A stretch of DNA of 64,000 nt from Pseudomonadota bacterium (lineage in GTDB: Bacteria; Pseudomonadota; Alphaproteobacteria; Acetobacterales; Acetobacteraceae): the NCBI GenBank assembly GCA_021805545.1, contig JAJZFB010000002.1:51565-115564 (forward strand), written 5' to 3'. A program made the position numbers and the translations under genes. The notes under the pieces were generated by a model. The model saw only the letters and a program-made list of their open reading frames with translations. It was not told the DNA's origin and made no database searches. Positions 7,761-16,751 of the stretch are shown piece by piece (the first letter of the stretch is position 1; the number at the start of each line of letters is the position of its first letter).

Positions 7761-8090
7761 AATAATTCAACGACTTATGCGTAACTCCCTGGTGCGGCAA
7801 AATGGGCCGGATACCAGGGGGATACCACTTCTCCAGAAACATCCCCGCCTCTGCCCTGCGTCAATGCGAACGCCGTTCGCTGCCGATTTTATTTTAAAGC
7901 TCTCTCCCAGGGGTTGCCGGAAGGCCTAGTCCCGTTTACATGGTGAGCAAGACAAAACCGTACTCGTTTTGCGATGCCCGCCCTTGACAAAATATCATTT
8001 GTGTGCGCGCGCGATTTTCTGGTACCGGTAATGAAGTGGGAACAGTTTTACCCTATTTTTGCCGCAATGCGGCATCAGTAGGAGATTAGA
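7761..8090. other. Junction region after the attachment site
   Basis: About 330 bases without a convincing gene. A direct repeat GGATACCA(GG)GGGATACCA lies near 7809-7825. A TTGACA hexamer at 7984-7989 begins a more AT-rich stretch that probably contains the promoter of the small gene at 8091, though no good -10 box at standard spacing was found. Confidence 0.4.
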
Positions 8091-8324
8091 GTGAGGGTGA
8101 TCGCAATGTCAGAACAGGACTTGTCGTCCTTCCTTTTCGAGAGGTCGGACATTGAAGTTTTGGATATTAAATTCCTCCGTGGCCGCGACCCCGGCTTGAC
8201 GGCTGAGGAACTGTGCGCTGTCGCCAAAGGTGTGCTGGAGAATTTTTTTACTTTGCCCACAGCGAGTCAGCTGCCAGAAGGTCGTACAGCGCAGCGTAAT
8301 GTTGCGGAGCTTCTGGGAAGTTAG
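8091..8324 (+). CDS. Small AT-rich gene, unrecognised, possible regulatory partner of the downstream ImmA-like gene
   Basis: A 77-residue protein (GTG start with GGAG six bases upstream) or 72 residues from the ATG at 8106. It has an N-terminal acidic helix, then LTAEELCAVAKGVLENFFTL, which could be part of an HTH. No family is recognised. The low GC relative to flanking genes suggests transfer. A strong terminator follows the stop at once (8353-8379), and the ImmA-like gene starts directly after that. ImmA/IrrE peptidases usually sit beside a repressor that they inactivate, so a regulatory role is a guess from position only. Confidence 0.55.
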   Translation: MRVIAMSEQDLSSFLFERSDIEVLDIKFLRGRDPGLTAEELCAVAKGVLENFFTLPTASQLPEGRTAQRNVAELLGS

Positions 8325-8352
8325 TAATTACCGATTCGGTAGTGGTTTTTAT

Positions 8353-8379
8353 AAGCCCCTTTGGGGGCTTTTTTTTTGG
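8353..8379 (+). terminator. Rho-independent terminator between the small gene and the ImmA-like gene
   Basis: The sequence AAGCCCC-TTT-GGGGGCTT is followed by a run of T on the plus strand, giving a stem of about 7 bp with a U-tract of eight or more. It ends only about 9 bases before the ATG of the next gene. Confidence 0.8.
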
Positions 8380-8387
8380 AACGTTGG

Positions 8388-8978
8388 ATGTCAGTCGGTC
8401 GCCTTATCACGTTCTTCTCGTCCTTCACGAAGCTTCCCGTTTATGCGGAGGATGTGAGGGATCAGATAGTTGACCTCGGGATTCAAGATCACATTGAATT
8501 TCATCCTATAGACGTCGATCCAAATAAATTGCTCGGATTGTACGTTCGTTTTCGTCGGCGCAACGGGGTATATGCGGAACATCAGAACTGTTCCGTTATA
8601 TTTTACAATGCCAATGTTGATTCTGATGAACAAAACTTTATTTGTATTAAAGAGCTAATGCACGTTTTTGACGAGCATCTCCATGCAGCCGTCACAACGG
8701 CGGCCGGGCTGGACGCACATCTCAGCTACTTGTTCAAAAATGTAAGCGAAGCCCCCATAGAGGCCAAGCTGAGTGGAATTGTAGACCGCGCGGCTGAGTG
8801 GGCGGCTATGGCGGTAATGTTTCCCGAAGATGTCAGGCAGGATTTTATGTCCGCTCTGGCAGAGGAGCGTTTAGATTACGCTGAATTTGCGGCCGCTCTA
8901 GGTATTCCTCAAGTATACGTTTCAGAACTCGTCTCGGATCGCTGGGAATCGTTTCGTAAGATGCTGTTGGCGCTGTAG
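8388..8978 (+). CDS. ImmA/IrrE-like protein with a degenerate metallopeptidase motif
   Basis: A 196-residue protein with the layout of the ImmA/IrrE (DUF955) family: a beta strand (SVIFYNAN), a zinc-helix region (ICIKELMHVFDEH, 85-97), then a helix carrying AAEWAAMAVMFPEDV, equivalent to the EAxxFAxxLLMP segment of active peptidases (Glu137). The first histidine of HExxH is Lys88 (KELMH), so zinc protease activity is doubtful. It may be a binding-only relative or a decayed gene. The ATG at 8388 is preferred to the TTG at 8361, which lies inside the terminator. GC is low, like the preceding gene and unlike the core genome. Confidence 0.6.
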   Translation: MSVGRLITFFSSFTKLPVYAEDVRDQIVDLGIQDHIEFHPIDVDPNKLLGLYVRFRRRNGVYAEHQNCSVIFYNANVDSDEQNFICIKELMHVFDEHLHAAVTTAAGLDAHLSYLFKNVSEAPIEAKLSGIVDRAAEWAAMAVMFPEDVRQDFMSALAEERLDYAEFAAALGIPQVYVSELVSDRWESFRKMLLAL

Positions 8979-9174
8979 CTTGGCGGCCAACAGCCGCCTC
9001 GCATGAAAGCGAAAAGCCACCTATACCCCAACCGGGCGCGGTGCGAACTGGCGATATTCTGCCTACCAGACCCCTGGGGTAACACCCGGCCGAGGTCATT
9101 GTGGGGTTCCGGCAGGCCCCACCACCGCGCCCACCCTGTTGCGGCACGGAGTGAAATCCCGTTAACCTCCCGGT

Positions 9175-12100
9175 ATGAGCCAGGCGCCTGATCCGGTTGA
9201 AAAATTCATCCATCGCTGGGAGGGCCAGGAAGGCGGGGCCGAGCGGGCCAATTACGCCATGTTCCTGTCCGAGCTCTGCGACATCATCGGCGTTCCCCGC
9301 CCGCATCCGGCCCAGGCCACCACGGCGGAGAACGACTATGTGTTCGAGCGCGCGGTAAAGCTCATCGGCCCGGATGACAGCACCAGCAACGGGCGCATCG
9401 ACCTGTATAAGCGCGGCTGCTTCGTGCTGGAGGCCAAGCAATCCCGCCTGAAAGGCGGTGCCAAGGCCCTGCAAGGCGGCCTGTTTCCCGATGATGTGGA
9501 TGATTACAGAAGCCGCAGCCGCACCCGCCAGCAGATCAACGGTTCCAATGTGATGATGATGAACGCCCGGCACCAGGCCGAGGCTTATGCCCGCGCCCTG
9601 CCGGTGGAGCATGGCTGGCCGCCCTTCATCCTGGTGTGCGATGTGGGGCGCGAGATCGAGGTGCGGGCCGATTTCTCCGGCCAGGGCAAGAATTACGCGC
9701 AATTCCCCGACCGCCGGGGCTTTCGCATCACCATGCACGACCTTCGCCGCCAGGAGGTGCGCGAGCGGCTGCGGCTGATCTGGACCGACCCCAAGGCGCT
9801 GGACCCGTCTCTGCAAACCGCCAAGGTGACGCGGGATATCGCCAGGGAACTCGCTAAAATCTCCCGCGCGCTGGAGGAGCAGGGCTGCAAGCCGGACCGC
9901 GTGGCCATGTTCCTCATGCGCTGCCTGTTCACCATGTTCGCCGAGGATACGGGGCTGCTGCCGGAAAAATCCTTCAAGGGGCTGCTGGAGGCGTGCGAGA
10001 AAGACCCCGCCAGCTTTGTGCCCATGGTGGGGCAGCTTTGGGAGGCAATGGACAAGGGCGATTTCGCCTATGCGCTCAAGCAGAAGGTCCGCCGCTTCAA
10101 CGGCGCGTTCTTCAAAAAGCGCGAGGTGCTGCCCTTGGAGCCGGCGCAGATTGCGGCGCTGAAAAACGCGGCGGGGTATGATTGGCGAGAGGTTGACCCC
10201 TCCATCTTCGGCACGCTGCTGGAGCAGGCGCTGGAGGCGCGGGAACGCCAGTCCCTTGGCGCGCATTACACGCCGCGCGCTTATGTGGAGCGGCTGGTGG
10301 TGGCCACAATCATCGAACCCTTGCGCGCGGACTGGACCCAGGCGCTGGCCACGGCGGAGCGCCAGCAGAGCGAAGGGCGCGAGACGGAGGCTTTCGCCAC
10401 CATCGAAACCTTCCACAAAAACCTGTGCGGCTTGCGGATTCTCGACCCGGCTTGCGGCACCGGCAACTTCCTCTACGTCTCCCTGGAATTATTGAAGCGC
10501 CTGGAAGGCGAGGTGCTGGACGCGCTGTTCAATTTCCGGGGCAACCAGAAGCTGGCGGAGCTTTCGGGCTTATCGGTGGACCCGCACCAGTTTCTGGGGC
10601 TGGAGCTTAACCCCCGCGCGGCGGGCATCGCGGAGCTGGTGCTGTGGATCGGGTATCTGCAATGGCATTTCCGCACCGATGGCGGTATCCCCGCCGAGCC
10701 GATTTTGCGCGACTTCAAGAATATCGAGCAGCGGGATGCGGTACTGGATCATTCCGGCACGAAACCCAGGCGGCCAAAATGGCCGGAGGTGGAGTTTATT
10801 GTTGGCAACCCGCCATTTATCGGGGGCAAGTATCTGCGTGAACGCTTAGGGGATGAGTACGTCGAAAATCTCTGGACGGCGCACCCTGAGATGAACGACA
10901 GCGCCGATTTTGTCATGTACTGGTGGGACCATGCGGCCACCCTACTGGTCAGAAAAAGCTCGCCGCTGCGCCGTTTTGGTTTCGTTACCACAAATTCCAT
11001 CACCCAGGTTTTCCAGCGCCGCGTGGTGGAGCGGTATTTGAGTGCGCGTGTGCCGGTTAGTCTGGTTCATGCCATCCCCGATCATCCATGGACCAAGGCC
11101 CTGCCGGATTCCGCCGCCGTGCGTATTGCCATGACCGTGGCGGAGCTTGGCAAGAAGGAGGGGGTACTGGAGAAGGCCATTGAAGAATCCGGACTGGATA
11201 CCGATGCGCCAGTCATCCGTTTTTCCCAAGAAAGAGGCACAATCAATGCGGACTTGAGCATCGGCATTGATTTATCCCGCACACATGCACTCAAATCCAA
11301 TGAAGGCTTAGGGTCGCGTGGAATGACCCTTCATGGGCCAGGGTTTATCGTTACACCAGAACAGGCGGTCAAATTAGGCTTAGGTAGCCGCGCAAACCTT
11401 GAAAAGTATATCCGCCCGTACCTGAATGGACGTGACATTACTGCTAAGCCTCGTGGAGTAATGGTTATTGATTTATTTGGACTAACTTCTGATGAAGTCC
11501 GCCAAAAATTTCCGGAGGTGTACCAACACCTCCTGATAACCGTGAAACCGGAACGCGATGACAACCCACGGAGTTATCGGCGCGAGAACTGGTGGCTATT
11601 TGGAGAAGTTTTGCCTCAATTACGCAAAGCAATAGTCAATCTTCCACGTTTCATTGTAACACCCGCAACACAAAAACACAGATTTTTTACCTTCATTAAG
11701 GGAGACATCGTCCCTGACGACGCGCTTATAGTATTAGCATCCGATGATGCATTTATCTTAGGTGTCATGCATTCATCGACTTTTTATAAATGGTTTTCTT
11801 TAACGGCCTCGACATTAGAAGACCGCCCAAGATTCATTAAATCGACATGCTTCGACCCATTTCCCTTCCCCAACGCAACGGAATCGCAACAGACAAAAAT
11901 CCGCGCTATCGCAGAAGAATTGGACGCGCACCGCAAATCCGTTCTGGCTGACAGGAGCAAAAACCTGACCCTCACCGGGCTGTATAATGTGCGCGAGGCC
12001 ATCCGCGCAAAAGGCGTGGCCGGGCTGGATGAAAAAGAACGCCGGGTTATGGATGACGGGCTGGTGCTGATTCTGAACGAGCTGCACGACCGGCTGGATG

Positions 12101-12543
12101 CAGAAGTGGCGCAAGCCTATGGCTGGGACGCCGGTTTGCCGGGAGCAGAAATCCTCTCCCGGCTGGTGGCGCTTAACAAGGCGCGGCTGGCGGAAGAGGT
12201 GCGCGGCAAGGTGCTATGGCTGCGCCCGGAATACCAAATCCCACGCTTCGGCACGGCGCTGCAAAAGCTGGACCTGCTGGGCACCATGCGCGAGCAGGCG
12301 CAGGAGGAAACCGCCACCCGCAAGCCCTTCCCCGCCAGCGAGATGGAGCAGACGGCCGAGATTATGGCCCTGCTGGCCAACGCCCCGGCCGCGCTGGAGC
12401 CAGGCGACATCCTCGCCCATTTCAAACCCGGCAAAACCGTGCGCCCGAAAGTGGATGCCGTCCTCGCGGGCCTCCTCCGCATGGGGCTGGCAGGCAAACA
12501 GGGCAATGGCTACAGCTTCCGCCGCGCGGCGGGCGGCGGTTAA
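9175..12543 (+). CDS. Type IIL (MmeI-like) restriction-modification enzyme, fused endonuclease and adenine methyltransferase
   Basis: A 1122-residue single-chain enzyme. The N-terminal PD-(D/E)XK nuclease has Asp76 and Glu86-Ala-Lys88. A helical connector spans about 190-340. The N6-adenine methyltransferase has motif [10 protein letters not shown] (424-432) and motif IV NPPF (545-548). A target-recognition region lies at about 680-920 and a helical C-terminus at 930-1122. MmeI itself is about 920 residues, so this is a long member. Such enzymes cut at a fixed distance from an asymmetric site and methylate one strand, with a single recognition domain for both. The part at about 11200-11930 is clearly poorer in GC than the rest, suggesting domain exchange. 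No separate R, M or S gene adjoins it. Confidence 0.85.
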   Translation: MSQAPDPVEKFIHRWEGQEGGAERANYAMFLSELCDIIGVPRPHPAQATTAENDYVFERAVKLIGPDDSTSNGRIDLYKRGCFVLEAKQSRLKGGAKALQGGLFPDDVDDYRSRSRTRQQINGSNVMMMNARHQAEAYARALPVEHGWPPFILVCDVGREIEVRADFSGQGKNYAQFPDRRGFRITMHDLRRQEVRERLRLIWTDPKALDPSLQTAKVTRDIARELAKISRALEEQGCKPDRVAMFLMRCLFTMFAEDTGLLPEKSFKGLLEACEKDPASFVPMVGQLWEAMDKGDFAYALKQKVRRFNGAFFKKREVLPLEPAQIAALKNAAGYDWREVDPSIFGTLLEQALEARERQSLGAHYTPRAYVERLVVATIIEPLRADWTQALATAERQQSEGRETEAFATIETFHKNLCGLRILDPACGTGNFLYVSLELLKRLEGEVLDALFNFRGNQKLAELSGLSVDPHQFLGLELNPRAAGIAELVLWIGYLQWHFRTDGGIPAEPILRDFKNIEQRDAVLDHSGTKPRRPKWPEVEFIVGNPPFIGGKYLRERLGDEYVENLWTAHPEMNDSADFVMYWWDHAATLLVRKSSPLRRFGFVTTNSITQVFQRRVVERYLSARVPVSLVHAIPDHPWTKALPDSAAVRIAMTVAELGKKEGVLEKAIEESGLDTDAPVIRFSQERGTINADLSIGIDLSRTHALKSNEGLGSRGMTLHGPGFIVTPEQAVKLGLGSRANLEKYIRPYLNGRDITAKPRGVMVIDLFGLTSDEVRQKFPEVYQHLLITVKPERDDNPRSYRRENWWLFGEVLPQLRKAIVNLPRFIVTPATQKHRFFTFIKGDIVPDDALIVLASDDAFILGVMHSSTFYKWFSLTASTLEDRPRFIKSTCFDPFPFPNATESQQTKIRAIAEELDAHRKSVLADRSKNLTLTGLYNVREAIRAKGVAGLDEKERRVMDDGLVLILNELHDRLDAEVAQAYGWDAGLPGAEILSRLVALNKARLAEEVRGKVLWLRPEYQIPRFGTALQKLDLLGTMREQAQEETATRKPFPASEMEQTAEIMALLANAPAALEPGDILAHFKPGKTVRPKVDAVLAGLLRMGLAGKQGNGYSFRRAAGGG

Positions 12544-12599
12544 GGAGCAACAGATAAATTGTACCAGGACGGTGCCACGCGCAGCCGCCTGGTATGAGG

Positions 12600-12704
12600 C
12601 TAGAGCAATATCCGATCAGCTTGAATCGAAGATTTAAGCTGATCGGATGAAATTGCTCGCCAAGCAAATCTAGAGCGTTTCCGATTGATCGGAAAATGCT
12701 CTAG
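12600..12704. repeat. Family 1 palindromic repeat, copy 1
   Basis: About 105 bases made of two hairpins. The first is GATCAGCTTGAATC with GATTTAAGCTGATC, the second TTTCCGATTGATCGGAAA. AGAGCAAT / ATTGCTC and AGAGCGTTT / AAATGCTCT frame them. It is followed head to tail by a second copy. Confidence 0.9.
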
Positions 12705-12805
12705 AGCAATATCCGATCAGCTTGAATCGAAGATTTAAGCTGATCGGATGAAATTGCTCGCCAAGCAAATTTAGAGCGTTTCCGATTGATCGGAAAATGC
12801 TCTAG
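12701..12805. repeat. Family 1 palindromic repeat, copy 2 (tandem)
   Basis: Almost identical to copy 1 (one difference, AAATTTAGAG for AAATCTAGAG), sharing the CTAG junction. Its final CTAG supplies the TAG stop codon of the minus-strand antiporter gene at 12802. Confidence 0.9.
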
Positions 12806-13797
12806 CGCGCCATCAGCAGCCCGGCGAAGAGCAGGTACAGCAGGCTGGCCCAGCTTAGCTGCTTGCCCGTTACCTGCCCGCCGCGGAACATGAGGTACAG
12901 GCACGCCACGGCAATGGCCGTAACCACCCCAGCCAGTATAACGGGCGCGCTGAACAGCCAGGGCGTGCCGAACAGGCCGCAAGCCGTGGGGATGGTGGCC
13001 TGGATCATCATGGCGCCGGAGATATTGGCCAGGGCCAGCCTCTCTTTGCCCTGGCGCACCCAGATGATGGCGTTGATGGTCTCCGGCATTTCCGTGGCGA
13101 TGGGGCTGAACAGCAGCGCCACGAGCTGGGGCTTCATGCCCAGCGCCGGGCCAAGCACGTTTAGCTGCGCTACAAACACGCGTGAGGCGATGAAGATAAC
13201 CACCAGCGCCGCCCCGGTTTGCAGCGCCGCCCAGGCCAGAGAGGGCATGGCCACGCGCGGGCGGAATTTCAGCGGCTCTAAATCCTCCACCTCGTGCAGC
13301 CCGCCCTCACGCCGCAGCTCTTGCCATACATAGGCCGCGTAGGCGGCCAGAAAAAGGAAGCCGAACCAGTGCTTGCCGGGGAACAGCACCAGCCCCAGCC
13401 CCAGCTTGCACAGGAAGATGGCGAGGAACCAGCCCTGGTCATGGGCTAATTGCCGGCAATCCGCCGCCACAGCGGCCTTGCGCTTAACCCTAAGGTGCCG
13501 GGAGCCAAGCAAGGTGAGCCCCACCACCGAATAGGCCAGCGTGCTGAGCGCCAGCGGCCCGCCCAAGGCCGCGCCCACGCCAAGCTCGCGCTCCGCCGCC
13601 GAGTGGCCGAACGCCACCGCCACGAAGGTAACGGCACTTTCCGGCAGCGCCGTGCCAAAGGCGGCGAGGATGGTGCCCGTGGCGGTTTCCGCCAGTTTCA
13701 GCCGGTAGCCCACCCATTCCACGCCATTCACAAAGAACGCGCAGGACAGGTAAATAAGAACGGCGGCGGCGATAAGAAGAAAGACCGTTACAAACAT
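12802..13797 (-). CDS. Calcium/sodium:cation antiporter (CaCA family) membrane protein
   Basis: A 331-residue integral membrane protein with about ten predicted helices in two halves. The two alpha-repeat signatures are GTALPESAVTFVAVAFG (first half) and SPIATEMPETINAIIW (second half). The acidic residues in the PES and TEMPET segments bind the cation. A hydrophilic loop (REGGLHEVEDLEPL) lies between the halves. The start at 13797 follows AGGA eight bases upstream and begins directly with the first hydrophobic helix; a longer frame to 13908 adds an unlikely Arg/Pro-rich tail. The stop codon lies in the family 1 repeat. Substrate (Ca2+ or another divalent cation) is inferred from the family. 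Confidence 0.85.
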   Translation of the reverse strand: MFVTVFLLIAAAVLIYLSCAFFVNGVEWVGYRLKLAETATGTILAAFGTALPESAVTFVAVAFGHSAAERELGVGAALGGPLALSTLAYSVVGLTLLGSRHLRVKRKAAVAADCRQLAHDQGWFLAIFLCKLGLGLVLFPGKHWFGFLFLAAYAAYVWQELRREGGLHEVEDLEPLKFRPRVAMPSLAWAALQTGAALVVIFIASRVFVAQLNVLGPALGMKPQLVALLFSPIATEMPETINAIIWVRQGKERLALANISGAMMIQATIPTACGLFGTPWLFSAPVILAGVVTAIAVACLYLMFRGGQVTGKQLSWASLLYLLFAGLLMAR

Positions 13798-14157
13798 TCC
13801 AAAATCCTGGCCCGGGCAGACGCGATGACACCGCCCCCCACAGCCCGGCCGGCCCGGGAGGAGCAATGCCAAAGGTCTTGCCAAACCTGGTAGGAACATC
13901 CGCGCCATGGCCTTGCGGCCAAGTATGTTGACACGGACCCCGCTAAAGCGGGCGGCTACTCCCCAATGACGCGGTTATTTTATGTAACAGCGCCCCCGGC
14001 GTAAAGTGTTGAAAAATGCTGCGCCGCAACGGGGCGTGGCAGATGGCCCCAATGGGCTGGGAAAGCATGATAAGCTGTTTTATCCTGGATATAGGGGCAT
14101 ATATCACGACAAGCCGGGCACAGGAATGAAGGCGCAACCAGGAAAGGCATTTTCAAA
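13798..14157. other. Divergent intergenic region between the antiporter and aspA
   Basis: 360 bases without a gene. A small GC hairpin (CCCGCTAAAGCGGG near 13939-13952) and an AT-rich part at 13970-14110 are visible. The latter probably contains the aspA promoter, but no clear -35/-10 pair was identified. Confidence 0.4.
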
Positions 14158-15552
14158 ATGCGGCACGAGCATGATTCGATTGGTGAGATAGAAGTACCAG
14201 ACAACGCCTATTACAGCGCGCAAACCGCGCGGGCCATGACCAACTTCCCGATCTCCGGCATTCCCATTTCGCACCACGAGCATTTGCTGCGCGGCTTTGC
14301 CATGGTCAAAATCGCGGCGGCCCGCGCAAATGTGAAGCTGCAAAAGCTGGCCCCCGCCATTGGCAGCGCAATAGAGCAGGCGGCGCAGGAAATTCTTGCA
14401 GGCAGGCTGCACGACCAGTTTCCCGTGGATGTAATGCAGGGCGGTGCCGGCACATCGACCAATATGAACTTCAATGAAGTGCTGGCAAACCGGGCGCTGG
14501 AATTAAGCGGCCATAAAATTGGCGAGTTTAGCCATATTCATCCCAACGATCATGTGAACCTCAGTCAATCCACAAACGATACATACCCAACCGCTGTCCG
14601 CGTCGCGATCATTCTGGCGCAAAAATCGCTCTCCGAGGCATTGGGCGGCCTGGCCTCGGCTTTCGAAGCCAAGGCTGGAGCGTTCTACGATATTGTAAAG
14701 CTGGGCCGGACGGAAATGCAGGATGCCGTGCCGATGACCCTGGGGCAGGAATTCAGCGCATTCGCGACAACGATCCGCGAGGATATAGCCCGGCTGGTTG
14801 ATGCCGTGGATTTGCTGACAGATGTGAATCTGGGTGGCACCGCAATCGGCACGCGGATTAACGCGGACCCGGCCTATGGGCCGATTGCGATTGCGGAATT
14901 AGCGGCGCTGAGCGGCATACCCTTTACACAGTCGGGCAATTTGCTGCAGGCGAGCTGGGATATGGGCGCCTTCGTCATGTTCTCGGCCGTGCTGAAACGC
15001 ATCGCGACCAAGCTCTCCAAAATTTCCAACGATCTGCGCCTGCTTTCATCCGGCCCCCGCGGTGGCCTGGCTGAAATCGCCTTGCCATCGCGCCAGCCTG
15101 GCTCGTCCATAATGCCGGGCAAAGTCAATCCCGTTATCCCGGAAATGGTCAATCTTGTATGTTTTCAGGTCATCGGCCACGACCTCGCCATTACGCTGGC
15201 GGCGGAAGGCGGGCAGTTGCAGCTTAATGCGTTTGAACCGCTGATCGCGCATAATACATTAGACAGCATTTCTCTTCTGACGAATGCCGTGACTACGCTC
15301 TCGAAACTATGTGTCGAGGGAATCCAGGCCAATCCGAAGAGCTGCCTGGAACATTTGGAGGCCAGCACGGCAACATTAACGGCACTGGTGCCCTATATTG
15401 GATATGAGCGGGCCGCGGCTCTGGCAAAAATGGCTCTGGCCACCGGGCGCACAATCCGGGAGCTTGCCAAGGAGGTCCTGCCCGATGCCGATATCGATAC
15501 GATTCTCGATGCCAAGGTATTGGCGGGCATGGCGCTGAAGCGGGAGTTGTAA
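14158..15552 (+). CDS. aspA: Aspartate ammonia-lyase
   Basis: A 464-residue enzyme of the aspartase/fumarase superfamily, which converts L-aspartate to fumarate and ammonia in the cytoplasm. The flexible active-site loop carries GSSIMPGKVNPVIPEMVN (from about 315). The VIPE-V/M-VN tail of the signature is typical of aspartase, whereas class II fumarase usually has NPTQCE. Other conserved stretches are GGAGTSTNMNFNEV and HPNDHVNLSQSTND. Length fits the family (about 465-480). The start at 14158 is supported by AGGAAAGG about 11 bases upstream. Fumarase is the main alternative. A weak terminator follows at 15566. Confidence 0.85.
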   Translation: MRHEHDSIGEIEVPDNAYYSAQTARAMTNFPISGIPISHHEHLLRGFAMVKIAAARANVKLQKLAPAIGSAIEQAAQEILAGRLHDQFPVDVMQGGAGTSTNMNFNEVLANRALELSGHKIGEFSHIHPNDHVNLSQSTNDTYPTAVRVAIILAQKSLSEALGGLASAFEAKAGAFYDIVKLGRTEMQDAVPMTLGQEFSAFATTIREDIARLVDAVDLLTDVNLGGTAIGTRINADPAYGPIAIAELAALSGIPFTQSGNLLQASWDMGAFVMFSAVLKRIATKLSKISNDLRLLSSGPRGGLAEIALPSRQPGSSIMPGKVNPVIPEMVNLVCFQVIGHDLAITLAAEGGQLQLNAFEPLIAHNTLDSISLLTNAVTTLSKLCVEGIQANPKSCLEHLEASTATLTALVPYIGYERAAALAKMALATGRTIRELAKEVLPDADIDTILDAKVLAGMALKREL

Positions 15553-15565
15553 ACATGGTCCGGTT

Positions 15566-15587
15566 GGCGCCTTGGGCGCCTTCTTTT
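15566..15587 (+). terminator. Putative terminator after aspA
   Basis: GGCGCC-TTG-GGCGCC is followed by TTCTTTT on the plus strand. The stem is short (6 bp, all G-C). It sits between the convergent aspA and GNAT genes and overlaps the GNAT stop. Confidence 0.5.
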
Positions 15588-16054
15588 CAAATCCGCTTTT
15601 GGTAAAACCGGCTCGTGGCCAAGGCCAATGGCTTCATATCGGCATAAGGTCCAAAATAATGGCGCGGCTGGAAGCCAAAACGTTCGAAAAACCGCATGGA
15701 TTCATCCTGCCCATGCCCTGTTTCAAGCCGCAGCCATTGCTTGCCGTGGGCCCGCGCCTCTTCTTCCAGCCGGGCCATTATGGCTTGGCCCACGCCCTGG
15801 CCGCGCGCGGCGGAGGCTGTGTACAGGCGCTTTACCTCGGCATAATCGTCGCATAATGCAATGCCGCCACAGCCCACGGCGCTGCTTCCATTACGGGCCA
15901 CCATAAATATAACATCCGGCTGCAACAGGCGCTCATAGGGCCAGCCGTGCAATTGCTCGGGCAGGTAAAGCCCGGCCAAATAGGCCTCAAGCTCTAAAAT
16001 CAGGCCCCGCATTTCGTAACTGGGGCCGGTTACGCGCTCAATGTTCAACGCCAT
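15587..16054 (-). CDS. GNAT family N-acetyltransferase
   Basis: A 155-residue single-domain acetyltransferase. The acetyl-CoA pyrophosphate loop is ARGQGVGQAIM (R/QxxGxG/A motif A), preceded by VKRLYT and followed by RLETGHGQDESMRFFERFGF (motif B). Target unknown: family members acetylate small amines, antibiotics or proteins. It starts at 16054, overlapping the end of the NRDE gene by 17 bases, and forms a three-gene operon with the NRDE and Nudix genes. The longer frame to 16192 overlaps NRDE coding sequence and is not favoured. Confidence 0.8.
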   Translation of the reverse strand: MALNIERVTGPSYEMRGLILELEAYLAGLYLPEQLHGWPYERLLQPDVIFMVARNGSSAVGCGGIALCDDYAEVKRLYTASAARGQGVGQAIMARLEEEARAHGKQWLRLETGHGQDESMRFFERFGFQPRHYFGPYADMKPLALATSRFYQKRI

Positions 16055-16751
16055 TTTCGTTGTTCCATGCAATACGTTCAAACCGCGCCTGGCCGGGCGG
16101 GCCGGCGGCAAAATCATGCACCGCCGCGCCGCCGCGCGGCAAAAACACCAGGCTGGCGCACACCGTGCCAAACCCGCCATTCTCGGCGGCATTTATATTA
16201 AGCCGCGCCGCGCGCGGGCCAGATGTATCGGCCAGCAGCGCGCCCCATTGTGCAATGGGGGCAGCGGCGAAGCGTGGCAGATGCCGGGCAATGCGCGGGC
16301 GCGAGGTGTCATCCACCTCGCCCGCCGTAACCATGTGCACGCCGGGGGGCAGCGGCACTATCTCTGGCCGCCCCGCCCCCATGCCACGGATAAAGAACGC
16401 GCCCCGCGCATCGGCAGCCACCATGTTGAAGGCGCGGTACTGTCCTGCATCCACCGCACCTATGGCCTGCGCCGCCGCCTGGGCCGTTGGCGCGCGCAGG
16501 GCCAGCAGCGGCAGCTCGCCACGGCTGCGTTTGCCGGGGGCTGGGCCCAGCGTGCCCTCGCGGTTGAGCACACTGGCCAGCACACCGGCACGGTTAAGCG
16601 CCAGCCAGGTGCCGCCGGCCAGCACATCTCGCCCGCCGCAAATGCCGGGCCAGTATCCGGCGGGTTTCTCCCATGGGCGCGCTGCCATTTCATCACGGTT
16701 GGCGGCCACACACACACCATCCGGGCCAATTGAAAGTATAACAGAGCACAT
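16038..16751 (-). CDS. NRDE/TANGO2 family protein
   Basis: A 237-residue protein of the NRDE (TANGO2) family. It starts MCSVIL with the invariant Cys2 and has AANRDEMAARP, which carries the name-giving Asn-Arg-Asp-Glu. A processed Cys2 suggests an Ntn-hydrolase-type fold, and eukaryotic TANGO2 is linked to lipid/heme handling, but the bacterial function is not established. The ATG overlaps the stop of the upstream Nudix gene (TGATG). The downstream GNAT gene overlaps its own end, so the three are co-transcribed and probably coupled. Confidence 0.8.
   Translation of the reverse strand: MCSVILSIGPDGVCVAANRDEMAARPWEKPAGYWPGICGGRDVLAGGTWLALNRAGVLASVLNREGTLGPAPGKRSRGELPLLALRAPTAQAAAQAIGAVDAGQYRAFNMVAADARGAFFIRGMGAGRPEIVPLPPGVHMVTAGEVDDTSRPRIARHLPRFAAAPIAQWGALLADTSGPRAARLNINAAENGGFGTVCASLVFLPRGGAAVHDFAAGPPGQARFERIAWNNENGVEH

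Noticed and set aside
12600..12805. CRISPR-like array
   Set aside because: Only two units, strongly palindromic, without spacers or cas genes.
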